DNA of 64,000 nucleotides from Anthostomella pinea (Eukaryota; Ascomycota; Sordariomycetes; Xylariales; Xylariaceae), in NCBI GenBank assembly GCA_963556695.1, contig CAUWAG010000007.1, forward strand, positions 1,426,001 through 1,490,000, read 5' to 3'. The translations under genes and the position numbers were made by a program. Below, in pieces: positions 22,675 through 33,793 of the stretch. A model generated the notes under the pieces. It was not told the DNA's origin and did no database searches. It was given only the letters and a program-made list of their open reading frames with translations. Every line of letters starts with the position of its first letter. The stretch's first letter is position 1.

Positions 22675-24894
22675 TCATCTCGGGAATATCGCTCTTCTTG
22701 GGAGGATAATCGCTCTCCACTCCTGCATAGTTCTTCCCGTTGGCCGCCCTCTCTCTCCCTTTGTCTTGAGCTTGCTCCAGCTTGAGCAGCCTGTCCGGCT
22801 TCTTCTCCTGGCCTGAATTCACATACTTAATGAATTCCTCCCACCGTTTCACCCACTCGGCCTCGGCTCGCTTCTTATCTTCGTCGCTCATGCAGGAATG
22901 GGTCAAGCTCCACTTGGCGAGCTGTTTCCAGCCGTATAGGTTCATGTTTTTGTGGCCAGCCATGACTTCGTAGAAATCGTGTGAGAGTGTGGACCTAGTA
23001 TGGGGTCAGCTTCGGTACTTGTCTTGATCTGCGAAGGCGATTGGACTCACCGGAAAAGGGTACCGTTATCACTGCTCACCGCGCAATGCATATTTGCATC
23101 GAGCAGCCTGTATACAGCGTGTTGATCCATCCGCTCCGTCAGGCCGAGAACCATGTTGGAGATTGGGCACGTCTCCACGCAGACTCCCTTCGCCTTCATC
23201 TGCTGCAGGATCTCTGGTTTTTCAGGCAGGGCATATCCGTGGCCAATCCGCCTCGAACCGAAATTGAGGGCGCATTCGAGGTTACCTTCCTTGTCATCGG
23301 GGGTCTCGCCGCAGTGGAATAGAAATGGAACATCGAGGCCTTCCGTATTGTCGCAAATTGTCTGGTGTCTCTGGAACTCATCCTTAAAGAACCACAAGGG
23401 ACATATCCTACCAAAGGCCTCTTCGCCTATCAGGTCGAAGCCAGCGATATAATCGCGATATTTCTTCTGTATTGCCAAATCTCGACAAGCGCTTAGAGCT
23501 TTCCCAACTGCATCCTTGTTGAAAGACCTAGGGGTGCAGTAAATGATCTTCAACCCACTGAAGGTCGGCCTGTGGCCGGGATTCGTGACAATCGTATTAT
23601 CGTCATTCATGTCCCCTATATCCTTCATGAACTGTTGATAAACATCGATGATCAAGTCCACGGTGCCTTGATTGTTGATTTTCTGGGAACCGTCATCCCG
23701 CAAGATCTGGTTGGTCGCCATGAAATTCGGCCGAATCTCAGCATACTGGACGTTGTCTCGGACAAATTCCTCCAGACACTGCCTGGTGTACGCCCGGTAT
23801 GCGGTCTCGTAGTTGAAGAGACCCTTCATCATCCTAGTGCGGCCGTCAAATCTTTCCCATGCTCTGAAAACCTGTTAGCTTGGTTGCAACCCTAGACCGA
23901 ACAAAGCAACGTACATGCGTGCTCTCATGCGTTCCTGCTTGTATTTGTAGTTGTTTTTTTCGATAGCCGATTTGACCTCCTTGCTGTCCTCGCTCTGCTT
24001 GCTCCATTGGAATGTTCCTGATCCGTTTGACTCGTCCAAGTTCTTCTCATACTTGCCCGCGTACAAAGCGTTGATCTCCTTCTCATCGGAGACAAGCTTG
24101 CTCTTGAGCCACTCGTCGCATGAGCCTAGCTCCTTAGGAGCCTTCTCCTCCCACTGCTTGCGAAAGTACGCATACCGCATTTGTTGGACATCATTCGGGT
24201 GGTCTTTCTTGTTATTGTACGCCTGGGTGAAAACGTTCGGGCCAACCTCGTCATACTCGTCCAGCTTTCCAGCAGTGGCTTCCCTGGCTTTCCTCTTCTC
24301 ATCATCCGTCTTACCATCCATACTCCCGACCTTGTCCTTGTACCTTTCCAACAGATCGCCGAGCATGAACTCAATTCCACATTCCTCGTAGTCCTTAGGC
24401 GTCAGGAGCTTGTGACTACTCCACATGAACATGTTGGGCATATTCTTGGCGTAGCCAAGAAGGACTTCGGGGAGAAGCGTTGAGTTGAAGTGGATGTGCA
24501 GGTGTGCAGCTTTGGGCATCCAGTGGGCGTACTTGAGCAGGCTGGTCTTATCGATGAAATCTGCATTCCGCGTGAAGTGATCGCCAGCAGCAGATCTTTC
24601 GTCCTCCTTCAAGTGACGCTCCTGCTTGAGAAACGACTCATTCTCCTTCTTAGCCAGTTGCAGCTTCTCATTGGCCAGCTTTTCGGCATCGGTAGCCTTC
24701 CGCTTCAAGTCGCCTTGAAAATCAAGCTGCAGGTTGTCCATTCTGTCCGTCATAGATTGCTGGGGCTTTCCGGTTATCTTGTCGCGAAGGTGCTGCAGTG
24801 GGGGGATGGCGACAGGTCTGGGTGAAGCTTCTTCGGAATCCTTCTCATGTTGATCGGGGTCTGGGCCTTTATCAACACTGCAGAATGACCCCAT
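22652..24894 (-). CDS. Adenosine deaminase-related (ADGF/ADA2-like) protein
   Basis: Three exons on the minus strand, 24894-23915, 23863-23051 and 22994-22652, encode 711 residues. The introns are 51 and 56 nt, with GTACGT and GTGAGT donors; the first has a CTAAC branch site. Zinc ligands of the adenosine/AMP deaminase superfamily are visible: HLHIH (H131, H133), FHCGE (H510 and general-acid E513), RIGHG (H535) and VSSDN (D592). The family usually has Asp after that Asp; here it is Asn593. 'ETCPISN' is also conserved. The ATG at 24894 was chosen because the frame upstream lacks another ATG. It gives an N-terminus of 'MGSFCSVDK', a possible N-myristoylation and palmitoylation signal instead of the secretion signal seen in ADGFs. 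Residues 60-105 look like a coiled coil. Expected role: hydrolytic deamination of adenosine or a related purine. Confidence 0.85.
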
Positions 24895-27800
24895 GAGCGC
24901 ATTTGAGCACGGCTGCTTGACGCAGACGAACGAAGAGAATGAAGCGCTGTTGGGTTGGCCTGTGATGCGATCCAACGGGGATGCCTGTTGGACACGTGCA
25001 GTCAATGAACAACCCCTGGTAGACCCGTCGTTTCGATGCCAAACGATCGTTTGCGGTAGTCGCTGATGGTGCTGTTGGTGCTGCTGGCGGGGCCGGGGTG
25101 TGAGTCCAGTTGGAGATGAGATGAAGTGGGATAACGTGTCAGAAGTGGAAGCCCAGGATGATCACGGCCAGGACTATGGGGGCAGCTGGGGTGGCTGTGT
25201 ACCTCTCCCGCATAACCGCACTGAATCCGGAGGTAAGGTAAGGCCCGGACGGACAGGCTACAGCGAGGTGACATTGTGACAAGGTAGGCGGTACATTAGA
25301 CCCACCTTTTGTTTGAATGGCGCAATCGCGAAGGTGGCTGGCAGATACCCGCGACAGGGATATACCTAAAAGTGATCAATTCTTGTAACCGCTATAAGAT
25401 GCATCAAGAGGGCATAAAGGTGGAAACCCGATAATCCAGCGACTAACCAACACCATCTTCCATCATTCACGTTGACGGGACTGTTGGCCAGGCACATGGT
25501 GCCGCCTGGACAGTTCGGTTGACTCCGATGACCCTGTTACTCACCATTACCCTTGGACATTCTCGTAAGCACCATGATGATGTTGGTCCAGTCAGTATAT
25601 CTGACCAGAAACGTGGACAACCAGAAGACTCGATACAGAACGTTGGCCGCACCAAACCGAGCGCATTCCTGTCACAGGCTTGCCGAATGCATCTCGTGGA
25701 GATTCCGTCCCGTCACCTGCCGGGGCCAGGGATCATGAGTTTGGTACAGTAGCAGCACATAAGGCTCTCACGCTTTGTCGCGACCTTCTCGGCTATACAA
25801 CCGACAGCATCATCAGCACCAACCAACTATGCCTGTCAGTTTCACAAGCCCTACACACTTCAAAGGAATGGATTCTCTCTCATCCCTGCAGAATGTTTCC
25901 ACTACCCACGTGTGAAGATGTTCCAGAATGTGGGCTGAGCCTCGCACCATTTCCGCTTGCGGAGCGATAGAGCGAATGGAAGCACGGGAGGCCTCCAACG
26001 CCCCTGATTGATATATAGTCACACCGGTACTAGCCACATGCACATCGTCAAGTGGAAGATCCATCGTGGAAAACCATGTTGCCTACTACCTTTTCTCGGG
26101 CTTTGGCAATCGGCTTGCGACTAGCGACTATCGACGTTTCCGGAATCAGCCTTTCGAGATGCCTTGCAGTAACACCCTCTACTACTTCCGTCGCGAGCCG
26201 GCAATATCGCTGGTATGTTGGTATGGTGTTGGGCCGACATCATTCTGTTTCCGGTCACTGCACCAGGATAGCAACCACTCGCTTCCAGTACTGTCACCGA
26301 TCTGGGTGAGTGTTGGTGCGCACACAGAATGCCCTGCAAGATCCGTCGGGGAATGTCATTGCATCTCTCGTCCCATGGGTCAACCTAGCTTCTCTTGTCT
26401 GGATGGTGATATCTCCCAAGGCCCGACTCAGCTTCTACGAAGCCCTCACGCTCATGCATACTCGCAACAGGCCTTGCATAGCAGGTACGAGTCTTGGTAC
26501 TGGGAGCTACTCGAGTATATTGTATGGCAAGAGGTTGTTCATGGTTCTGCACTATGAGTATGTCCGGTCGCTCGCACTAACGTCACGCCGTGACACCGCC
26601 CCTAAATCAATAGGACCATCCGCGGAACGACCATCAGCAGCGACAACGATGTCGCTGCTCCGCTCACATTTTCATTCAATCAAACTCCACTGGGTTGTCG
26701 GTGGAGGCACACTCAGGTCCGCGACTCGAACGAAGATCAGCGTCGCCTTGAAGATGCTCGAAACGATCGCGATGGCATGGTTGTTCATACTACCTTAATG
26801 GATGACGGCCTCTACTAGAACAAGTTCAACCCTGCCCCACCACTTGATCTTGACTTTCTACTGAAATGACATGCTCAATGCGATCCCGGATGCGAACCAA
26901 GACCACAGCCGTACGATCCATGCTACTGACATATTATCATTCGCCATCCAGTCAGGACTATTTACCGCTGACTAGCTCGCATCGATGCTGCGACGTCACA
27001 TAGCCATGACAGGCACCCACAACTCGAACCAAACGACCCAGGCTGCGATGTCACGCAGTTGAACGAGGGTACTCCGATCCCTTTCTTGCCCAGCCAGTCG
27101 GCAGAACAGCCGGGAAAGGGGAGCTAAGCAGGACCCTTTCTCGGGGGCCCTCTAGCAGACAGACGAAGGACAAACTGCATGTCTGCAAGTGTAATAGCTC
27201 CCGCAGCCAAGGTTCTCTGGGTCAGTTCATATCCAGTGGAGACAGCCGTATCGTATGCCGTCAGCGATTAAACGCCTAGAAACGTCGATGTCGTCAGGTT
27301 CACCCCCGTCACCTTTCTTTTGCTGAAGTGCCGAAGGATAACTAAATCAGTATCGAGCTGCTACGATACTCGCAATTAGGTTCAGACGCAAGCTCTCAAC
27401 GCTCAAGGATAGGTAGATCATGGCCGTGTCTAGATGTACCTAGTTCAGCACCATTATGGTCATCTGTCCAAGATGTCCAGTCCACAAGCTATCTAAATTA
27501 TTTCATACACAATCACCCGTGCACCTCACAGAGGTCCACCACTGCCGGTCCAGAGCACACCCGACGGCAATTCACATGTAGGTAGCTAGTCCGACCAATG
27601 GATACCACACATTTCTCCAATATCGAGTTCTCCAATATCGAGCGATCAAGCTTTCACTCTAAGTCAACTAGCTGCCCACATACATACCTAGGCGCTCCAG
27701 GTCCAAAGGTTCGCTGACAAGGAATCACCATCGTGATAGGGGGCGGTGCCACCTAGCACGCTCCACTCCAGGCATAACATCGAACCAGACAACTCCAGCA

Positions 27801-28421
27801 CACACGAACGCCTCAGCCCGTGAAACTACCAGGCATCAACAAGCTAAGTTAACGACTGACAGAGGCTGTTCATGTACCCATCCATCCCCACATCTCCAGC
27901 GCCGAGCTCGTGCGGGAGAAGGCTGAGTCTAGCTTATGAGTTCATTCACGGCGGTTTCGCTTGGCCGGGAGGAAAAGTCTCAGACTGTTCCGAAGTCTTT
28001 ATTCGCATCTATCTGGGTATCTACCCCGAAGTTGGTTCTTTCTCCGCCCCCAAGAAATTGGGAATACAGCATATGTACAACTCTCTCTCTTGAGCGCTAA
28101 TCAGAAATGGATATCAGGATCCATCAGCCACGCCATGCTGCCATGCCAATGCAACGCGCAAAAAGTGCAGATCTAACCACTCCATGACGGCGCTCAAAAA
28201 TTAAGACTCCAGGCATAAAGCGCAAAACCGGCTTATCACGCCAAGGTGACATCGATGGAGTGAGCGGTAAAGCTGAGAAACAGCACAGAACCCACGATCC
28301 TCCAACGCATCTAAGTCCACGCTAACGACTATATCTTGACATGCTCGTGCAAAAGGGGTACCATGTTGCAGTCAAACGTCGCGTCATAAGCTTAGTCGGA
28401 AGCCATCAGAGCCCGGGCTAA
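24895..28421. other. 3.5-kb stretch with no supported gene
   Basis: The longest frames (26066-26557 and 26310-26798, plus strand) are arginine/serine/leucine-rich, overlap each other in different frames, and have no domain, signal peptide or splice structure I can defend. A 15-bp direct duplication (TTCTCCAATATCGAG) lies at 27613-27642. The region could include decayed genes, but I recognise none. Confidence 0.4.
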
Positions 28422-28604
28422 TCAGTCGAATCTCAAGCGCTTGACCGCTTTCTTGAGATTACGGTCAGCTTTGTCCACGGCGGCCCTGTTGACGAGGATG
28501 GACTTCTGCGACGAAGGAGTGACAGACTTCCGTGGTCTGGCGGTTGGGCCCTTCGTGGGGGTGACAGGGGAATTGTTGGCCAATCGAGTTTTTCCCGGTG
28601 ACTT
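28422..28604 (-). other. Coding-like in-frame extension after the SRP40 stop
   Basis: Directly after the SRP40 TAG (28605-28607) the same frame stays open for 60 codons to a TGA at 28422. The predicted peptide is basic and nucleolar-looking, with 'PVTPTKGPTARPRKSVTPSS' and 'VDKADRNLKKAVKRLRF', and its third positions are mostly C or G like the gene before it. No ATG starts it. Stop-codon readthrough, an alternative last exon (the preceding GACTAG could serve as an acceptor) or a recently lost C-terminus are possible. SRP40-family proteins normally end near 'IKFED', so this part is not needed by the known fold. Confidence 0.4.
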
Positions 28605-29858
28605 CTAGTCCTCGAACTTGATGCTTCGACTCATGTTGACATCCAGAGGGCCGCCCTTGTAGCTTCCGCGCTTCTTCTTGTTCTTCTCCTTCGTGAAGCC
28701 CTTACCCTTAGTGATGATCAGATCCTGATGGGCTTTCTCGCCATACCCGTGAGTAACATAGGCATTCGATGATAGGCGCGGATCGACGACTACATCGTTG
28801 CGGATGCGTGAAAATGGCTGGTTCTGCACCTTCTTGGGCTTGTCTCCGTTCTGACCTCGATTGTTGGTCTTGAGGGTGCTCGGGTTAGGTGGGAAAGGGG
28901 CAAAGGTAGACAGCGGAGTGATCTTGGGAGAGGTTTTATCCAACGTCGCCGAGGTATCAGATCCTGTGCCGTTGGTGGCATTGTCTTTGGAGGCTTTGGT
29001 AGGCTTCTCATCTTCAGACTCGGACTCGCTTGAGGAGGAGTCAGATTCGGGCAATGGCACTTTGGCAGCTACAGCTACCTCGTCCTCAGAGGAGTCAGAC
29101 TCTGATTCAGACTCAGAGTCTGAGGACGAGGCAGAACTCTCGTCAGAGCTAACGGCCTTCTTGACCTTCTTCGCCTTTGGTTTTTCGTCCTCGGAGCTCG
29201 AACTGGTCATGTCTTCGTCTGACTCAGAACCCGATGATGAGCTCTCGCTGACCGACTTGGCCTTACGCTTCCGCGAATTGGCAGTCGTCTTGGTCTTTAT
29301 GACGGTTACAGCAGGTGCTGCTGCTGTAGTTGCCTCCTCTTCATCGCTGTCACTACCACTGCCACTCTCACCCTCGCTGGAGCTGGAGCTACTGCTAGAA
29401 GACTCCGAGCTGCTAGCATCGGCGTCGGCAGGTGCGTCGGCCATGGCAACGTCCTCGGAAGAGTCATCATCACTACTGTCACTCTCAGAGCTGTCGCTAT
29501 CATCGCTGCTGCTGACCTTGGTGATGTGCTCTATAGCCTGTTGAGTTGTTGCGGCGGGCGTGGTGTCTTTGCTAGGAAAGGTCTCCCACGTCTGAAAAAC
29601 GCCGACCAGGGAGTGGTGCTCTTTGCCCTTGCTCTTCTTAGGGTCCTGGCACTTCCAGCCCCTCTTCGCCCGGTGTTTCTTAAACTCGCGGTGGGCATTG
29701 TCGAAGCCTTGGTCGGACAGGAAGGACTCGACGAGGTCCATGAGCTGAGCGGGAGGGGCTTCGCCGGTGGAGGTCGCGGTGACTGGGGCGGCGTCCTTAG
29801 GAGCAATCTCCTTATTCACTCTCACCACCGTCTTGTCCTTCTTGACCTTCTTTGCCAT
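28605..29858 (-). CDS. SRP40: SRP40/Nopp140-like nucleolar phosphoprotein
   Basis: A single exon encodes 417 residues. The ATG at 29858 ('MAKKVKKDKTVV') was chosen over upstream codons in the same frame because it follows the CT-rich leader and starts the family's basic N-terminus. Residues about 35-60 form a LisH-like motif ('LMDLVESFLSDQGFDNAHRE'). The centre consists of acidic serine clusters separated by Lys/Ala/Pro-rich linkers, the casein-kinase-2 target design of Nopp140. The last 75 residues are the SRP40 C-terminal domain ('PFSRIRNDVVVDPRLSSNAY', 'HQDLIITKGKGFTKEKNKKK'). The protein should act in the nucleolus and Cajal-body-like sites as a chaperone of snoRNPs. The frame stays open after the stop codon (see the entry at 28422-28604). 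Confidence 0.9.
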   Translation of the reverse strand: MAKKVKKDKTVVRVNKEIAPKDAAPVTATSTGEAPPAQLMDLVESFLSDQGFDNAHREFKKHRAKRGWKCQDPKKSKGKEHHSLVGVFQTWETFPSKDTTPAATTQQAIEHITKVSSSDDSDSSESDSSDDDSSEDVAMADAPADADASSSESSSSSSSSSEGESGSGSDSDEEEATTAAAPAVTVIKTKTTANSRKRKAKSVSESSSSGSESDEDMTSSSSEDEKPKAKKVKKAVSSDESSASSSDSESESESDSSEDEVAVAAKVPLPESDSSSSESESEDEKPTKASKDNATNGTGSDTSATLDKTSPKITPLSTFAPFPPNPSTLKTNNRGQNGDKPKKVQNQPFSRIRNDVVVDPRLSSNAYVTHGYGEKAHQDLIITKGKGFTKEKNKKKRGSYKGGPLDVNMSRSIKFED

Positions 29859-31543
29859 TGTGACTGGCTGGGTAGGGTCTGTGTCGTGGGAGGGCGGCAG
29901 AGAGGAGGAAGCTGTCGTGTTGTTGCTGAACAACCAGGCAGGAGGTAGCTGAGCAGTTGTGGTGTTGGTATATGATGGTTGAGCTTGCGGATGCTTAGGC
30001 ATTAGGTAGCCCGAATATCGAGTGAACCAAGCTGTGTTTGCCTGGAAAGTCCGACAAACTGTTCGACAGAAGGAGGGAAGAAAAGTCAGCGACAGCAGGC
30101 GGGCTAGCAAATGGCTGGATGGCCGGATGGCTGTCACCAGAGCGGCAGAGCCATCAGAAAAATTTGTGGGTTGCGATAGCGATAACAGAAACAGCAGCAA
30201 CCCCCCACATTCTGCCGGGCGATCCTTCCTCACACGTCTCACCGCCCCAACCACGCTCTTACCAGGCAAGCCAGGCTGCCCAGGCGCTGAAGCTCAGCTC
30301 TTTTCGTTGGCACGCTTGGTCAGCTCCCTTATGCCGCTTCAATGTTTGCTGGTGGAGCTCGTGAGTGGCTTAGAGCTGACTTCTCTACATACTTCGAATG
30401 TCACTGCAGATTCAACCCTCCGTCCAGATCTGCGGTCTCCTTCCACGTTCAACAAGAATCACAGATTACTGAGGCGTGAGTCTCTATAAGACATACACCG
30501 GATCGATCTTGATCTTCTAACTCTTGTCGTCCTTTTGCCATCTGTGTGCTCATCGGCAACACTGATACCTATGTCACTCCCGAAGATCTTCACTTTCCAA
30601 GTAGACGACGACTTGGGCATCCCCGATCTGTGGCAGCTAGCCAGAGAGCAGGGCTTCAACACGGAGGTGCGGCAGCGGATCTTGTGGCGATCCACGCGGC
30701 CACCGACTACGAAGTAACTAGCTGTGCTGCACCTGGACCCCATCGTAGACAATGAGGATTCGTCAGCTTGCCGATCGATTCATCAAGGACCCTGGCTGAC
30801 GAAGCAAGGCGGAATCTTCAATCATACGGTACACATTGAATGAAGGCAGGTCAAGTGGCGACCTTCAGTGGGGAATTTGGCCCCTTCATCATGTTCGTCT
30901 TGGTTGATGCCATGATGTGCCGTCCAAGTCAACGCAGCAAAGCACAACAACCTGGGTTCTCCCATGATAATGATATGAGATCCATGGCCGAACCGTCACT
31001 TATCACGGCCCGGGGTTAAGATACTACGCTTGCCTGGAACTGCTGCCAGAGTGCCGGAGTGCCTCGCCTGACCTGCATCGTCACCGATTGGGAGGGAGGT
31101 GGCTCAGACGCCTAGCTGGCCGTAGGATTCGCGGGCCCCGGTCTTCCAAAATGGCCAGCCTATCACCCAACGTGCTTTCATGGGAGCTTGTGGCTGTAAC
31201 ATGCATCGCCGGCGGCATGACTGGGCTGACTTCAGATTGGGCCCTGAGCAGTTCTATGTGTGGCTGCACCGTTGTGCCAGGCAGCCGAATCCTGGCCAAG
31301 CACTGTGATCGTCTTGATAATCTTTCCCATTCTGACGGTTTCAGATGGCTGGCTGTGCTGTCTGGTCTTATCATAGCCACGCTGCTCTGCCCTACGCGGC
31401 ACAGCTGTTCTGCCCGGGATTGGGTTATAAGACCTTCCTGCTCCATGACCCCTCCTCCTCGACTCACCATACCAACCACAATCGCTACCTGATCTCCCTC
31501 GTTACAGTCCACCAAGCAGACATTGATTCCCGAGGCGTCCATC
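29859..31543. other. Divergent promoter region between SRP40 and the tetraspan gene
   Basis: Transcription leaves this region in both directions. A 60-codon plus-strand ORF at 30535-30717 looks weakly protein-like but has no family. I see no RNA gene. The CT-rich stretch just before 31544 is a typical fungal leader. Confidence 0.4.
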
Positions 31544-32325
31544 ATGAAGAACGATATGGACCACACTGACCCCGTCAACGCGACCACACCCCTCAATCCG
31601 GGCATGGTCGCCGCTCCACCCAGCGAGTCTTATTACAGCGACGCCCATGACGACTCCTCCACTGACAAGGAGTACAGCGTTCACGTTGCTTCTTTGCTGC
31701 GAGCTGTGATCATCATTCTCACGCTCACCAACGCCATCCTGCAGATCAAAGACGAGCCGGAATGGCCCGTGACCATCATCCTCATGGTCCTGACCTGGCT
31801 GTCGCTCACGTGGAACATCTCCTCAGTTGTTCCTGGGTTGGTGCTCGTCGGCGGGAAGAAGGTAGGCATGGTACTTCCGCAAACCAGCTTGGTCGTCGGC
31901 GGCCGCACCTACGTTCTCTTCGGTCCCAGTGAGGACGACACCGACAAGGACGGCAGGAGGGCCGTCCTCAGAACCGCTGTAGCCGATCTCCTCCTCGGAG
32001 GTCACTTTCTTCTCTTCAGCTTGATAGGCGAGCTTGGTCAAACCGTGAATTGGTGGAGGCACGAGACGGCCATCATGGTCTTGTGTTTCATCGTCACGTA
32101 AGTTACCTCCATCCCATTGAGACTAAAGGTCTCGCTAACAACGATGTGAACAGGGCCCTTCAGCTTGTCGTCGGTGCTTTCATGCTCTTCCCGGCCCTTA
32201 CTCAGACCCGCTTCGTCATCCGATCGGTGTATCGCCGCGATGCCGGTCAATATCACATCAGATTGCCCCAGGACATCGAGGCTGCCCCTGTCCCCAGCAG
32301 ACAGCCCATCTCCATCACCGCGTAA
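31544..32325 (+). CDS. Small four-helix membrane protein, unknown function
   Basis: Two exons, 31544-32097 and 32154-32325, encode 241 residues. The 56-nt intron (GTAAGT, GCTAAC branch, CAG) splits a Thr codon in the fourth membrane helix, so 'IMVLCFIVT' continues as 'ALQLVVGAFMLF'. The start is the ATG at 31544 ('MKNDMDHTDP'). The first 48 residues are acidic and soluble. Four hydrophobic helices follow, around 'ASLLRAVIIILTLTNAIL', 'TIILMVLTWLSLTWNISS', 'AVADLLLGGHFLLFSLIGEL' and the spliced fourth helix. The tail ends in a short hydrophilic stretch. I do not recognise the family. The size and topology fit small fungal plasma- or endomembrane tetraspan-like proteins, without the cysteine motifs of true tetraspanins. 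Confidence 0.78.
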
Positions 32326-33793
32326 CTCGAGGTGGGCGGCTCCAGCAACGTCTGGGGAAGTGTACACTCTCTGGATGGATCTCGACCACGAATGTCCAGA
32401 CTCTTCGTGATACAAGATTGAAGATATGATGTCCGTATCGAACCGCATTGTGGCTCGTGGTTGGTTCTCTCATGGCTAGCTTATGGCATATTCACCTTCT
32501 CTCGTCTCTCACACTTAAACTTGGACTGGACTTATGATGGAATCTGATGCACGGATGGCGAATGGCAATGGTCTCATGATTTTGGCTATCGATTCAAAGC
32601 GAATACCTACACTCTTTCATAGAAAAACACGGAAACAAAATAAAAACACGGAAAATAAAAAAATACCCCGAACCTTGTCCGGGACGACACTAGCTAGATC
32701 CCTCAAGTAACTAAGAGCCACTGGTACATCCTCATCCCCGATGGGCACCCTATGGAAACCACCTTCTACGCGGGACTGAGCTCTCCTGCTGAAGCGTCTC
32801 AGCTTGCTGGCCGAGTGGCCTGTTTGTTCTTAAGGCGCTGACGTCGGTCAGTCTAGTCTTGGATACATTATTTACTTACCCCTTTTCACTTCCTTCTATC
32901 ACACCTTGCACCTCACTCACACCACTCACCACACCCCATTCACGCCCAACACATCATCCCAGTACCCTCTCCCCATCGCCCAAAGATACCTCACGCCCCG
33001 CCTGGGTCCCAAGCGCCAATGTCCCTCCCCGTAGCACACGTCCCTCGCACACATCCATTCTCCTCCCCTTTCCCCTTTGCCGTCCCCCTTTGCTCCTGCC
33101 TCCTCGACCCTGCCCCCTCGACCCTCCTTCCGCTCCCCTGTTCTATCCTCCCTTAAAGCCCGTAACCGTAACCAGAACCGTGGGCTGCGAGACGGACCGC
33201 CTCTACGGTAGGTCGGTCAGCCGGTCGGTCGGCGATGGCCGGGTGTAGCGTAGGTGGCAATGGCGACCACGGGACGGGAGGGTCAGCCGCGGCGGGGTGG
33301 GGGCGGTTGCTTGTAGTGCGGCAGGCATGTGAATTTAGTTACCTAGGGTGGGCGAATATGGCAGTAGCCGAAGAGAGAGAGATGTTGCAGGAGTAGGTAG
33401 GTATGAGATTCAGCGCACGCACTTGGGTGGAAAGTATGTGTGGTGGTCCTGTTCATGTGCTTGGGTATGAGATGTAGACTCAGTGCTTGCACATGGGTGG
33501 GAGGAAGTGTACATGATTTGTCCACAAGGGTTGAGGCGCTCGTGCGTAACCACAAGTTCGCCACGGGATGCAAGTAAGGATATGTATCTACAGATCAAGA
33601 AAGGTACGCTGTCGCTTGACAGCCGGCCATGGTCAGTCATACGCAATGATACATGTGTTGTGAAGACAACAGTACAAGGCAAGAAAGGGCTGGGTATACA
33701 GAAAATCTGGTATGTGTTCTGGTTAGCTACTCAGTATGAATAGCTGTCTATGAAGCAGATCTATAAGAAATCGCAAAACAAGTAACATCATCA
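32326..33793. other. 3' flanks of convergent genes with a polypyrimidine tract
   Basis: Between about 32870 and 33150 the plus strand is almost continuously C/T, as in a promoter or leader, but no gene follows: the next gene ends here from the other side. An unannotated non-coding transcript or a lost gene could explain the tract. I see no open frame worth reporting. Confidence 0.4.

Noticed and set aside
26066..26798. Two overlapping plus-strand ORFs of about 160 codons
   Set aside because: They overlap in different frames and have no domain, signal peptide or usable splice sites.
28861..29544. 227-codon Ser/Leu/Glu-rich frame opposite SRP40
   Set aside because: It is the mirror of the acidic serine clusters of SRP40; low-complexity DNA of this kind is open on both strands.
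32859..33248. 129-codon Pro/Ser/Leu-rich frame in the polypyrimidine tract
   Set aside because: Its composition follows from the C/T-rich DNA; no ATG-based start or family features.
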